A stretch of DNA of 64,000 nt from Caldisphaera lagunensis DSM 15908 (GCF_000317795.1 NC_019791.1:248001-312000); one strand, 5' to 3'; counted from the first letter of the stretch, positions 18,798-28,226 are shown. The notes: generated by a model not told the origin, from the sequence alone. A program made the numbers and translations.

Positions 18798-19099
18798 TCT
18801 TCTGGAGGATTATCCTCATCTACTTTATCTAAGTCTGATAAATCTATTTCTATTGTTTCTCCTGGTTCATTATTAGCAGGTAATTGTTCTCCTTCGCCTC
18901 CTTCACTTTTCATTTTCTTTATAACTGCCTTCCATGAATGTCCACAATTTGGACATTTAAAAGAGCCCATAATAGTTATTGAAACTCTTCCATATTTATC
19001 TGGAATTGGAGAAACAACTGTCCATGTTTTATCGGGTTCCTTGACTTTTGTACCACAATTTGGACATGTAAATGGATCTTCTACCTTTTTTCTTGGCAA
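18794..19099 (-). CDS. Zinc-ribbon protein, 101 aa
   Basis: The protein has two CxxC knuckles, FTCPNCGTK near residue 12 and FKCPNCGHSW near residue 50, enclosing a strand-rich segment, followed by an acidic tail rich in Glu and Asp. This is a two-knuckle zinc ribbon as in transcription or RNA-associated factors. I do not recognise a named family. TTG 19099 is the start because GAGGTGA sits 6 nt upstream on the reverse strand. It overlaps the convergent CCG gene by 4 bp. Confidence 0.8.
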   Translation of the reverse strand: MPRKKVEDPFTCPNCGTKVKEPDKTWTVVSPIPDKYGRVSITIMGSFKCPNCGHSWKAVIKKMKSEGGEGEQLPANNEPGETIEIDLSDLDKVDEDNPPED

Positions 19100-19273
19100 G
19101 CACGTTCACCTCTTTATTTGTTAACTTAAAGGATTTATAAGGTATTAGATTCGTGTTGACTTTATATTATAAATGAAATTTGAAAAGTGATAAATCATTA
19201 ATTGATGGTAAGTGAAGTAATAAATAAACTAAAAGACTACTTATGATTGGTATTATTAAATTCAAATTTTATT

Positions 19274-19933
19274 CTAACCTCTATAATATATTAAATCTCC
19301 TATAAGTGATTTTAATGTAGAATTTAATGCTCTAATATTTGCCTTTACCTTCCCTCCTATCCTAGGATTTGCTCTTCTTGGAGGAGCATGATATGTGAAT
19401 TCGCAAAACTTACATTTATTTTTCTTTAAAAAAAGCAGTAATTCAAGGCCAAATGTCTCACCTAAACGGGGGGTGAAACCATTTAGACATTGCTTTTTGT
19501 ATATTCTAAAATTAGAATAAACATCATTTACCTTAATTATCTTCTTGAATATCTTAGATGACATTTTTTCTGAAAATCTTGGTAATCTATCTCTTGATGC
19601 TACTAAAACTCCGCAATCATTTTTTATGAATTCATTGAGCATAAAAGGGATTAATTCAGGTGGGTTTTCAAGATCTGCATCTATTGTCACAACAATATTA
19701 TCTTTAGAATTTAATATACCATACCACAGTCCTATAGTTTGACCTTCCCTCTTCTTAACAATAGTTTTGTTTGCAAGCATATAAGAAATCTTTGCGGTAT
19801 TATCTGTTGAAGAATCATCAACAACAATCATATAAACCTTAAATCCTAATCCTCTAATTCTTTTTATTAACTCACCTATATTTTCTTCTTCGTTATATGT
19901 TGTAGTAACAACTGAAATTTCATTGTAAGTCAA
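19274..19933 (-). CDS. Family 2 glycosyltransferase (dolichyl-phosphate sugar synthase-like)
   Basis: This 219-residue GT-A protein resembles DPM1-type enzymes, which move a sugar from a nucleotide donor to a polyprenyl phosphate on the cytoplasmic membrane face. Motifs: VVTTYNEEENIGELI at the N-terminus, VVDDSSTDNTA, and the metal-binding DADLENPPELIP. No membrane segment follows, as in soluble archaeal DPM forms. Start TTG 19933 has GGGGGT upstream. It is divergent from a large polytopic membrane protein with GT-C features; one could supply the lipid-linked sugar that the other uses, as an inference. Confidence 0.87.
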   Translation of the reverse strand: MTYNEISVVTTTYNEEENIGELIKRIRGLGFKVYMIVVDDSSTDNTAKISYMLANKTIVKKREGQTIGLWYGILNSKDNIVVTIDADLENPPELIPFMLNEFIKNDCGVLVASRDRLPRFSEKMSSKIFKKIIKVNDVYSNFRIYKKQCLNGFTPRLGETFGLELLLFLKKNKCKFCEFTYHAPPRRANPRIGGKVKANIRALNSTLKSLIGDLIYYRG

Positions 19934-19990
19934 ATAAACTACCCCCTTTACAGATGGTTCTCCGGTGATAAAGATGAGCTTCAGTAAAAA

Positions 19991-20000
19991 TTTATTTATA
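19991..20000 (+). promoter_or_regulatory. Putative TATA box of the 20020 membrane protein gene
   Basis: TTTATTTATA lies about 25 nt before ATG 20020 and there is no ribosome site between, which fits a leaderless transcript. It sits in the 86-bp divergent region shared with the GT2 gene. Confidence 0.45.
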
Positions 20001-20019
20001 ACTAACCCTTTATAATATT

Positions 20020-22563
20020 ATGGTGGTATTTATAAAGAGAACAAGCAAAGATAATAATATAGCAGATAATGAGTTAGAGAGAGCCTTATTGTTGCTGATA
20101 TCAATGAATGTTATGGGTTTTGCCGCATACTATTATTTGGTCTTTACACCATATAAATACATAGGATCATTCAAAGGATGGCCAATATACGTGCAATATA
20201 TACCTATATGGATGCTATTTCTTTACCTATTATTAATAGCAATTTCTATATTAATAATATTTTTAAGCGCAAATATCAATGAAAATAAAGTAAAAGTTTC
20301 ACAATTAATTACTTGGTTTGGATTATTAATATCAATAATATTAACTGGAGCATTGTATATGTCATCTTTTAAATTAACATACTCACTAATAGGAGGCTAT
20401 TCTGATTCATATATTATACAAATAGGTGCTGCAAAAACCTTATTAGAATTACAAAATCCATATAAATCAAGTTATTTGCAATATTTAATACTTAAAGAAT
20501 CATATCCATATTATAGCTACATTTTTAAATATCCTTTTTCTTATACAAGTAATAAAATAATTGGCTTTGTTTCATCTTATGATTATCTTGCATTTGCAAT
20601 GATTTATTACATTCCAAAGGTATTACTAAATATACCAAAAAGCATTTATGATGCCATAATATATGTGATATCGCTGTTTTTAGTTTATAGGAAAATGAAG
20701 GGACCTTATAAGATGCTTTTCCCATTAATATTAGCAAGTTCTTCATTCATTTTTGTAGGAGAGCCGGTGTTTTTCAGCCCAATAGTTGGTTGGATAGCCA
20801 TAACAATGGTAGCTATTGCTTATTATAATTATCCTTTAATTTCAGGTTTATTGTTTGGTCTTGCAGGTTCATATAGAGAAACAGCAATAGTTTTCTTCTT
20901 ATTTTATTTAGTAGCTTTACATTTCGAAAAACATAATGCAAAGAAGGCATTTGAGGGATTTTTAATTTCATCATTACTAGTTAATCTTCCTTTTTTTATT
21001 TTAAGCCCTTATGAATTCATAAAGGAAGCATTAGCACCTATAGCTTATAATTTAATGCCAATTGGTGCAGGCCTTTCGACTATAACAGAATATGGAATAT
21101 ATTTGCCAAAAATCTTCTATACATCCCTCTTTCTTAGCGTAATTGTAATTGGATTAATAACTTACATAAAATATTACCAAAAGCTAAAATATGCAGGATT
21201 AGCTATACCAGCAATAGCCTTTTTATTTTATTATAGACCACTTCCATTTTATTATATATGGTCTCCATTTTTTATTATAATAGCTGCTTCCACCTTATTC
21301 TATAAGGGCAATGAAACTAATCATAAATACAATATTGATACAAATTGGCTAATAATATCATATGAATTAGTTGTTGCTTCTCTAATCTTGTTTTTATTAA
21401 CTTATATAGTTAAGATATCAGACATTGTTCTGATTATTGGATTACTGGGATTGCTACTAATTTCAGCAAACATTTTTATAAATGGTATACATAAATTCGA
21501 AATATATTATAAACCAAAATATGCTACTTATATAATTTTATTATCAATAGTTTTAGCGAGCATATTAGCAATAAAATATGCGCCTTCTGTATCAATATTT
21601 ATATCATCAAAAGCCTATCAAAATTCGCAAGAATTAGCAGTTGAAATGGCTTCTATAGAATTAATCAAAGGTCATAACCCATATAATGCGAATTTCTATT
21701 TGCCAATTATAAGAAATACTTCATTCGGTTATTTATCAGAAACTATTCCATACAATGAATCTATTATAAAATTAACTAAAATAAATGTTGATAAAACATT
21801 TTATATGTATTATAATATTGGAGATAAAACATGGCATAACATAACAGTATATGATTTTCTGCCTGGTCTTGCCATTTTGTATTCTCCGGCTATTTTATTA
21901 TCTTTATCGCCTAATGCTTATTCTTCTATATTATATGCTATATCTTTTGGGATATTAGGAATATTATTTTATAAAAATGGTAAACTAAACCAATTATTAA
22001 TAACAATTTTAATGGGATTTTATATTCCTTTAATTTATTTTACATCTAATATTATAGCAAGCTTGATATTATCTTCATTGATACTATCAATTGTATTATT
22101 AAGATATAACCCTATTATTTCAGGTATATTATTTGCTATATCAATTTTAACATATCCTCATATCTTAATTCTTTCTCCCTTCTATGTTATTTTTGTTTTG
22201 TATTATAACAGACAAATATTTAAAAAATTCTTGATAGCGATGTTATCTACCATATCATTAATATTTATTGCCTTCTTATTAACATCTAATAGCTTTTTAA
22301 ATTATTCATTCATGCAAATTCTTTATTATACGAAAGGAAATATAAATCTTGGCTTAATACTTAACATAGATCCTATCATACTTTTATTTATAGGTATTAT
22401 TTTAACAATAACACTATCTATTTATTATTACAAGAATTTCTATAAAATAAAAGAGTTTGGTTTTCTCATTCCTCTCTTCATAGCAGCAGTATTACCTTCG
22501 TTTTCTATAGATTTAATTGCGATCTTTATAATGATAGTATTAATAATGCACTTTTATAGATGA
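20020..22563 (+). CDS. Large polytopic membrane protein with internal duplication (GT-C-like)
   Basis: This 847-residue protein is mostly hydrophobic with perhaps 20 or more membrane helices. A motif near residue 127-150 (YSDSYIIQIGAAKTLLE followed by QNPY) recurs near residue 537-556 (LAVEMASIELIKGHNPY). Each copy follows a TM helix and begins an outside loop, as in GT-C transferases and related crenarchaeal membrane proteins where an A-xx-LL-G-NPY segment follows the first helix. The protein therefore looks like two fused, diverged GT-C-like halves. GT-C enzymes use polyprenyl-phosphate sugars, which fits the divergent GT2 neighbour. The start ATG 20020 is probably leaderless. Activity is inferred. 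Confidence 0.75.
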   Translation: MVVFIKRTSKDNNIADNELERALLLLISMNVMGFAAYYYLVFTPYKYIGSFKGWPIYVQYIPIWMLFLYLLLIAISILIIFLSANINENKVKVSQLITWFGLLISIILTGALYMSSFKLTYSLIGGYSDSYIIQIGAAKTLLELQNPYKSSYLQYLILKESYPYYSYIFKYPFSYTSNKIIGFVSSYDYLAFAMIYYIPKVLLNIPKSIYDAIIYVISLFLVYRKMKGPYKMLFPLILASSSFIFVGEPVFFSPIVGWIAITMVAIAYYNYPLISGLLFGLAGSYRETAIVFFLFYLVALHFEKHNAKKAFEGFLISSLLVNLPFFILSPYEFIKEALAPIAYNLMPIGAGLSTITEYGIYLPKIFYTSLFLSVIVIGLITYIKYYQKLKYAGLAIPAIAFLFYYRPLPFYYIWSPFFIIIAASTLFYKGNETNHKYNIDTNWLIISYELVVASLILFLLTYIVKISDIVLIIGLLGLLLISANIFINGIHKFEIYYKPKYATYIILLSIVLASILAIKYAPSVSIFISSKAYQNSQELAVEMASIELIKGHNPYNANFYLPIIRNTSFGYLSETIPYNESIIKLTKINVDKTFYMYYNIGDKTWHNITVYDFLPGLAILYSPAILLSLSPNAYSSILYAISFGILGILFYKNGKLNQLLITILMGFYIPLIYFTSNIIASLILSSLILSIVLLRYNPIISGILFAISILTYPHILILSPFYVIFVLYYNRQIFKKFLIAMLSTISLIFIAFLLTSNSFLNYSFMQILYYTKGNINLGLILNIDPIILLFIGIILTITLSIYYYKNFYKIKEFGFLIPLFIAAVLPSFSIDLIAIFIMIVLIMHFYR

Positions 22564-22573
22564 AAAATTAATT

Positions 22574-23863
22574 TTATAATCTAACAAATGGTTCCTTCCC
22601 TAAATAGATCGCGTTTGGACCTAATTGATTTTCAATTTCTATCAATCTATTATATTTTGATACTCTTTCACTTCTTGCTGGCGCACCCGTCTTTATTATT
22701 CCAGATCCTACAGCAACTGCTAAATCAGCAATAAAAGGATCCTCAGTATCTCCGCTTCTATGACTTATAACTGGTATTATACCGCTTTCTTTGGCTAATC
22801 TTATATAGTCAAATGTTTCTGTTAAGGTACCTATTTGATTCACCTTAACCAATGCACCATTTGTTGCCTTCTTTTTAATACCTGTCATTAAATAATTCAC
22901 ATTTGTTGCATACAAATCATCACCAACAATTAGTAATTTGTTACCTAGTTTCTTTGTGATCTCTGAAAATGAATCAAAATCATCTTCATCAAACGGATCC
23001 TCTAAATATATTATACTAAATTCATTTATAAGCGATTCATAAAAATCAATCAATTCGCTTGATGTGAATTCTTTCCCATCAACTTTATATACCTTTTTAT
23101 CTTTATTATAAAATTCTGAAGATGCTGCGTCCATACCTAAATGAAAGTCTGTTCCTAATTCATAGCCTGATTTTTTTATCGCCGTTTCTATTAAGCTAAA
23201 CGCTTCTCTGGACTCATTTAAAGGTGGTGCATAACCGCCTTCGTCTCCAACGTTTGTTGATGTTTTACCATATTTTTCACTTATTACTCCTTTTAAGTTT
23301 TTATAAACTTCAATTGACATTCTCATAGCGTCAATAAATGTTCTTGCTCCTGTTGGAATCAAAATAAACTCCTGAAATGCCAAGTTATTCCCAGCGTGGA
23401 CTCCACCATTAATTATATTAAGTATAGGCGTTGGCAAAATTCTTGCACTTGGACCGCCTAAATATTCATAAAGTTCTAAATTAGCTGTATTTGCTGCTGC
23501 CTTAGAAACTGCAATACTAACAGCTGTTGTTGTATTTCCTCCAAGAGAAGATTTATTCTTTGTTCCATCTAAAGCAATTAACAATGAGTCAATTAAATAT
23601 TGTTGTCTAGAATCTTGATTAATTAATCTTTGAGATACTTCTTCATTTAATTTCGATACTGCTAAATTTACTCCCATACCAACCCATTTTTTACCCCCAT
23701 CTCTTAGTTCTATTGCTTCTTTGGAACTTTTACTTGCCCCGCTAGGTGCAATACCAACACCAATGCCCTTGTTTGTTTTAACTATGGCTTTTACAGTTGG
23801 ATTTCCTCTAGAATCTAATGCAACGATCCCTTTAACTTCTCTAATTAAAAAATCACTATCCAT
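22574..23863 (-). CDS. eno: Enolase
   Basis: This 429-residue cytoplasmic glycolytic enzyme interconverts 2-phosphoglycerate and phosphoenolpyruvate with two Mg ions. Signatures include ALDSRGNPTVKA, NTTTAVSIAVSKAAA, GGVHAGNNLAFQEF, YLEDPFDEDD, VGDDLYATN, KVNQIGTLTET and SHRSGDTEDPFIADLAVA. ATG 23863 is preferred to TTG 23875 because GGGGAG lies 4 nt before it on the reverse strand. It converges with the 20020 membrane-protein gene (10 bp gap). A non-coding, decayed stretch of about 800 bp lies upstream. Confidence 0.97.
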   Translation of the reverse strand: MDSDFLIREVKGIVALDSRGNPTVKAIVKTNKGIGVGIAPSGASKSSKEAIELRDGGKKWVGMGVNLAVSKLNEEVSQRLINQDSRQQYLIDSLLIALDGTKNKSSLGGNTTTAVSIAVSKAAANTANLELYEYLGGPSARILPTPILNIINGGVHAGNNLAFQEFILIPTGARTFIDAMRMSIEVYKNLKGVISEKYGKTSTNVGDEGGYAPPLNESREAFSLIETAIKKSGYELGTDFHLGMDAASSEFYNKDKKVYKVDGKEFTSSELIDFYESLINEFSIIYLEDPFDEDDFDSFSEITKKLGNKLLIVGDDLYATNVNYLMTGIKKKATNGALVKVNQIGTLTETFDYIRLAKESGIIPVISHRSGDTEDPFIADLAVAVGSGIIKTGAPARSERVSKYNRLIEIENQLGPNAIYLGKEPFVRL

Positions 23864-24024
23864 CTTACTCCCCAAATATATTATGTAAATAACGTTTTAA
23901 TAAACATATTAAAGCAAATATAATAGTAACTTTATAATAAATTATCATAATTATTTTATTCTTAAATAATTTAATTAATCTATATTATTTAAATTTCCAA
24001 TTCAAATTTTTATTAAGAACAAAT

Positions 24025-24646
24025 ATGAATAAATCGAAAGGTCATATTAAGCAACTCTTTCTTTACCTAAAAACTTGGTATAGGGAATTTTGGCATAGAA
24101 GCTCAATAGGTCGTAAAAATTTTAAAATATCATTACCAAAAACATCGTCAAGTCTTATCTATGAATTTAATAGACTACTCATTATTCTCCTATATCGCAT
24201 TATCATCATTTGCTAGAAATCCACTTTACTAATATATCCTTATTAAATAATGATTATAAATTAAATTATAGTTTTAAAATCAAAAATACATACTACATGG
24301 ATTATAATAGTATGAGGCTTTAAAAATCACTATTTCAGGAGATTTTATGAAGAACTTTAAAAAGATAAGGAGTATTTAAAGTTTTAGAGGAAAATCATTA
24401 TTGGATTTTCGGTTATTCTTTTTTTTCCTTAAGAAATTATCTAGATAAGCCGTCTTCGTTCTAATGATTTAAAAATAAGCAATTGGAATTAAAATAATAG
24501 ATAATAAAACAATCTATGCGAATCATGATTCCACTGAAATATGGCTAAATCCTAAATATTTTAAACTAAATAAAAAAAAATTAGTACCACTTTATATATT
24601 CTATGCACCTCATGAAAAATTAACCAAAAAATTCGAGGGCGTTTGA
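24025..24646 (+). pseudogene. Decayed gene remnant(s) between enolase and an acyl-CoA ligase
   Basis: The 804-bp gap 23864-24667 has no intact gene. It holds short open stretches in one orientation: 24025-24216 (63 codons with WYREFWHRSSIGRKNF), a stretch near 24384-24474 reading ENHYWIFGYSFFSLRNYLDK before a stop, and a stretch to 24646 containing IYANHDSTEIWLNPKYF. These peptides look protein-like but are broken by stops and frame changes, as in a degraded mobile-element or accessory gene. I cannot name the family, and chance open frames in AT-rich DNA remain possible. Confidence 0.3.
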
Positions 24647-24667
24647 AAGACTATAAAATTTTTAAGG

Positions 24668-26290
24668 TTATATATTAGATTTAAACTCTTCTTTAGCTTT
24701 ATTTAATTCCTTTAACTTAAATCTCTGAATTTTTCCACTTTCCGTCTTTGGTAATGATTCAACGAATTCTATCTCTTCTAAATGAACATGTTTTGAATAT
24801 TTAGTTTTAACAAAGTTCATCAGTTCTTCTTTTAATTTATTATCACCAATGTAATCCTTCTTCAAAACAACATAAGCCTTAAGAATATGACCTCTTATTC
24901 TGTCTTCTATGCCTACAACTGCCGCCTCGAGAACAGCGGGATGTTCTATTAATACACTTTCAACTTCAAATGGGCCAACTCTATATCCAGATACCTTAAC
25001 TACATCATCACTTCTACCGGTAAACCAGAAATAACCTTCATTATCTAATTTAGCTACATCACTTGTCAAATACCATTCATTAACAAACACGCTTTTTGTC
25101 TTCTCCGGGGCATTTAAATAGCCCATAAATTGGAACCCTTCACCACGCGAGTTGACAGCTATTATACCCTCATCACTATTTTCTCCAATAACGGTTACCT
25201 CATAACCTGGAGCAGGTAAACCAGCACTTCCAATTTTTAGCTCAGCATCATAACCCCATCCATTATAAATAACCATCCCAACTTCAGTTTGTCCATAATG
25301 ATCCTTTACTGGGATTCCAAAATTCTTTATAAACCATCTAATAACTTCAGGATTCAAGGGTTCACCTGCGGAACTTGCCTTACTTAGCCTTATATTATAT
25401 TTCTGAGGTTCCTTAATTGAACCCATAATTAGTCTATATGCAGTTGGTGCAAATGCAAAATTAGTTATCTTAAATTCTTCTAAAAACTTGAGGTATGTTT
25501 CTGGGTTAAATGGGGAATCGAACATATAAACTGTTTTACCAAATAACATTGGCCCTAATAAACCATAATATAATCCATATGCCCATCCTGGATCTGCTCC
25601 ATTAAAGAATATATCATCATCATTTAATCCTATTCCATATTTCATATAAACATAAGTATTTAAAAGAAGCCTTTTGCTTATCATTGCGCCTTTAGGTAAC
25701 CCTGTAGTACCACTAGTATATAGCAGTACTATTTGCTCATTCATTCCAATCGGTGAAGACCTATTTAATTTATCTACAGAAACCGCTTCATCAAAACCTA
25801 TTGAATTAGAACATTTATCTGGAAAAGTAATTATATTATTTGGCAATGATTTAACTTCTTTTAATTTTTCACATTGGTCTTGTTGGGCAAAAACAACTTT
25901 GGGTTTTACATCACTAGTCCTAATTTCTATTGCCTTTGGCCCAAACGCTGTAAAAAGAGGTTGATATATAGCTCCTACTTTCCATACAGCAAGCATTACA
26001 ATTAATTGTTCAAGCTTTTTTGATGCTAAAACAGATATCACGTCCCCCTTATTAACCCCCTGTAATTTTAAATAATTGGCTAATCTTGAAGATTTATTTA
26101 AAAGTTCATCCCAACTTAGCGTTTGTTTTTCCCAATTCGAATTAACCCTTATTCCTGCAAAACCATCATTGCCCTTTATCTTATTAGATATTATATCATA
26201 AATATTCATACTTCTATATTCATTAATTCCCAAAAAATTATAAGCTTCTTGCCATGAGAAACTTCTCACTAATTTTTTATATTCTACCAT
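24668..26290 (-). CDS. AMP-forming acyl-CoA synthetase (acetyl/acyl-CoA synthetase-like)
   Basis: This 540-residue ANL enzyme has the ATP loop LLYTSGTTGLPKGAMIS, DPGWAYGLYYGLL, HYGQTEVGM, the hinge WYLTSDVAKLDNEGYFWFTGRSDD, VKVSGYRVGPFEVESVL and the C-terminal PKTESGKIQRF lysine motif. The DDVVKVSGYRVGP form is typical of acetyl-, propionyl- and medium-chain acyl-CoA synthetases. ATG 26290 is chosen because GGTGGG lies just upstream and family similarity starts there; an upstream in-frame extension to 26356 looks like leader sequence. It shares only distant similarity with the ligase at 11877. Confidence 0.9.
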   Translation of the reverse strand: MVEYKKLVRSFSWQEAYNFLGINEYRSMNIYDIISNKIKGNDGFAGIRVNSNWEKQTLSWDELLNKSSRLANYLKLQGVNKGDVISVLASKKLEQLIVMLAVWKVGAIYQPLFTAFGPKAIEIRTSDVKPKVVFAQQDQCEKLKEVKSLPNNIITFPDKCSNSIGFDEAVSVDKLNRSSPIGMNEQIVLLYTSGTTGLPKGAMISKRLLLNTYVYMKYGIGLNDDDIFFNGADPGWAYGLYYGLLGPMLFGKTVYMFDSPFNPETYLKFLEEFKITNFAFAPTAYRLIMGSIKEPQKYNIRLSKASSAGEPLNPEVIRWFIKNFGIPVKDHYGQTEVGMVIYNGWGYDAELKIGSAGLPAPGYEVTVIGENSDEGIIAVNSRGEGFQFMGYLNAPEKTKSVFVNEWYLTSDVAKLDNEGYFWFTGRSDDVVKVSGYRVGPFEVESVLIEHPAVLEAAVVGIEDRIRGHILKAYVVLKKDYIGDNKLKEELMNFVKTKYSKHVHLEEIEFVESLPKTESGKIQRFKLKELNKAKEEFKSNI

Positions 26291-26406
26291 TTTCCCACCA
26301 ATTAAATTACGGATATAGGAAGTTAAAAAGTTATGATAATTACAGCATATATACAATTATGATAATTCCCAAATTGTATTAATAAAAATTGATTTGTTTC
26401 TTTTTC

Positions 26407-26700
26407 TTATTCTCTTACTATTCTAAACAGATATATAAATCCCAATAGTTCTAATAGACTTATAATTAACATAGGTATAGCAACAACCTCATTATATTTC
26501 ATAGATAAAAATATTGAAGAAACAGTTGTAAATATAGTTTGAGCTAAAAATATTCCACTAAAAGTTTTTAATCTTGATAAAAATTGGGATTTTACTGACT
26601 TAGAGCTTGAATAATAAAATTTGAATATATAATAAACAAATATTACACTTATTATTGTTATAGCTATTTCAAAAGACCATACTGATAATAATTTTAGCAT
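26407..26700 (-). CDS. Small three-helix membrane protein paired with an HTH regulator
   Basis: This 97-residue protein has three predicted membrane helices (about residues 8-28, 47-66 and 73-93) separated by a basic loop with SSKSVKSQFLSRL. It overlaps the preceding winged-helix gene by 7 bp, so the two are translationally coupled. Small HTH plus small membrane protein pairs recur in archaea, but I cannot name this one. It may sense the membrane or simply be the regulator's target; both are guesses. Confidence 0.7.
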   Translation of the reverse strand: MLKLLSVWSFEIAITIISVIFVYYIFKFYYSSSKSVKSQFLSRLKTFSGIFLAQTIFTTVSSIFLSMKYNEVVAIPMLIISLLELLGFIYLFRIVRE

Positions 26701-26999
26701 GGCTTTTCACCATTTATACATAACACTTTATCTAGAATATTTCTATTTTGAATTAAAAATTTTGAGGGGGAATATATTTGTCCATACCTAGGGCCTTCGG
26801 ATATTATCAAATTGTTTTCTGTCAACACGTTTAAGTGATGAATCACTGTTTTATAGTTTACATCAAGCATTTTAGATATTTGATTTGCATTTAAAGGACC
26901 TTTTTCAAGGATTAATTCAATAATTTTCAATCTCATTTTCCCTCCTTTGCTTCCAACAAATACCCACCAAAATAAATGGTCCTCTTGTTTAAATTGCAT
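26694..26999 (-). CDS. ArsR-like winged-helix transcriptional regulator
   Basis: This 101-residue protein has a winged-helix DNA-binding domain: LKIIELILEKGPLNANQIS, then the recognition-helix region DVNYKTVIHHLNVL and a wing with LIISEGPRYGQIY. The N-terminal WWVFVGSKGGKMRL is typical of small archaeal HTH proteins of this type. Start ATG 26999 has GGTG about 11 nt upstream. It overlaps a three-helix membrane protein gene by 7 bp downstream. It most likely regulates its own operon, although no clear operator is visible. Confidence 0.82.
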   Translation of the reverse strand: MQFKQEDHLFWWVFVGSKGGKMRLKIIELILEKGPLNANQISKMLDVNYKTVIHHLNVLTENNLIISEGPRYGQIYSPSKFLIQNRNILDKVLCINGEKPC

Positions 27000-27062
27000 T
27001 CGTTATATTGCACCAATATCATTATGTAAAATAGAAAAAATAAAAATTTTGATATTTGTTTT

Positions 27063-28226
27063 TTAAGAAGAGGCATTATAAACTGACCCTGTATAACCTG
27101 GTGCAACGTCACTAACTGGTATTGGATGAACTATCCAATATTCATTTACTATTTGCCATGATGATGTTGATGTATTGTAGTTATAGTATAATTCTTCTGT
27201 TACATTTAATACCAATTCATGTGGTGTTGGATTACTTGACGTTGGGAATGGAAATACTACAAATTGTAATGGGGCATAAGCCATTGCACTCGTTCCATGT
27301 ATTACAACGCTTGGTGGGACTAATGAATACCATGTTACGTATTCATAAAGACTATTGAATTTATTCCATGTAGCATTTATCTGCTCTATACCAGTATAAT
27401 TTCCGGTTAGTGGACCTCCTATCCAATGTAATACTGCGTTTGGAGCATATTCTTGAATAACTAATGAAGCGTTCTCTATTGCTATGTCATTCCAATGACT
27501 CATAGCTAAGGCTAAGACTAGTTGGCTTTGTATGTATTCTTGAGATGGATATCCAGCTATAACATCTGATAAAGTTAATGGCATTACTTTCCATACTTCA
27601 TTTGTAAGCATGTATTGCCCATTAATGTATTGGTATGTTAACATCTCAGTTACATTTAATACCAACAAGTTTAGCGGATCGCTTGTTGGTGCAACAAAGA
27701 ATTGAGCATAACCTGTTACTTGATATGTTGTTGAGTTAATCTGAGTTACTGATGGAGGTATTATAGTATACCAATATACTGTCTCATATGTATTGAAGAA
27801 TTTATTCCATACGTTTGTTATTTGGCTAACACCGTTATATGTACCAGCTAGTGGACCTCCTATCCAATGTAATACTGCGTTTGGAGCATATTCTTGAATA
27901 ACTAATGAAGCGTTCTCTATTGCTATGTCATTCCAATGACTCATAGCTAAGGCTAGAACTACTTGAGGTTGTTGACCATTGAATTGTAATGCTAGTTTTT
28001 TATATGAAGATGAAAGAGAATTATATGAGGAATTTATTGAGCTTAGCTCACTAGACAATTCGTTTAATTTATTATTTGTATTTGTAAGATTTTGACTAAT
28101 TTGATTATATTGTGATTTCAATGAATTATATGATGATGAAGTCGCACTATACATATATCCTAGACCGGCTGCAGCTATTAACAAAATAACAGCCACAACC
28201 GTTACACCAATTAACTTACTATCCAT
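27063..28226 (-). CDS. Membrane-anchored protein with two NTF2/SnoaL-like domains
   Basis: This 387-residue protein begins with a signal anchor (GVTVVAVILLIAAAGLGYMY), then a predicted Ser/Asn-rich coiled coil with repeated YNSL and SSL-S units (about residues 28-85). Two related domains of about 145 residues follow, each starting LALAMSHWNDIAIENASLV and HWIGGPL. The domain pattern resembles SnoaL/NTF2-like folds, which bind small molecules or catalyse varied reactions. The domains face the outside. The DNA for the first 35 or so residues of each domain is identical over 107 bp. ATG 28226 is preferred to TTG 28238 because GGCGAT lies just before it. The ligand is unknown. Confidence 0.8.
   Translation of the reverse strand: MDSKLIGVTVVAVILLIAAAGLGYMYSATSSSYNSLKSQYNQISQNLTNTNNKLNELSSELSSINSSYNSLSSSYKKLALQFNGQQPQVVLALAMSHWNDIAIENASLVIQEYAPNAVLHWIGGPLAGTYNGVSQITNVWNKFFNTYETVYWYTIIPPSVTQINSTTYQVTGYAQFFVAPTSDPLNLLVLNVTEMLTYQYINGQYMLTNEVWKVMPLTLSDVIAGYPSQEYIQSQLVLALAMSHWNDIAIENASLVIQEYAPNAVLHWIGGPLTGNYTGIEQINATWNKFNSLYEYVTWYSLVPPSVVIHGTSAMAYAPLQFVVFPFPTSSNPTPHELVLNVTEELYYNYNTSTSSWQIVNEYWIVHPIPVSDVAPGYTGSVYNASS
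27408..27514 (-). repeat. Copy 2 (C-terminal domain) of a 107-bp perfect direct repeat
   Basis: This segment is identical, base for base, to 27849-27955 (offset 441 bp, 147 codons). It encodes the start of the second NTF2-like domain. Flanking sequence is much more diverged at both edges, so identity stops abruptly. Confidence 0.95.
27849..27955 (-). repeat. Copy 1 (first NTF2-like domain) of a 107-bp perfect direct repeat
   Basis: This is the partner of 27408-27514 with no mismatch across 107 bp. It encodes the beginning of the first NTF2-like domain. The reading frame is preserved between copies, as expected for domain duplication with later gene conversion. Confidence 0.95.

Noticed and set aside
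26291-26356. 22-codon N-terminal extension of the acyl-CoA synthetase
   Set aside because: GGTGGG is placed correctly for ATG 26290, and the extension has no similarity to the family N-terminus.
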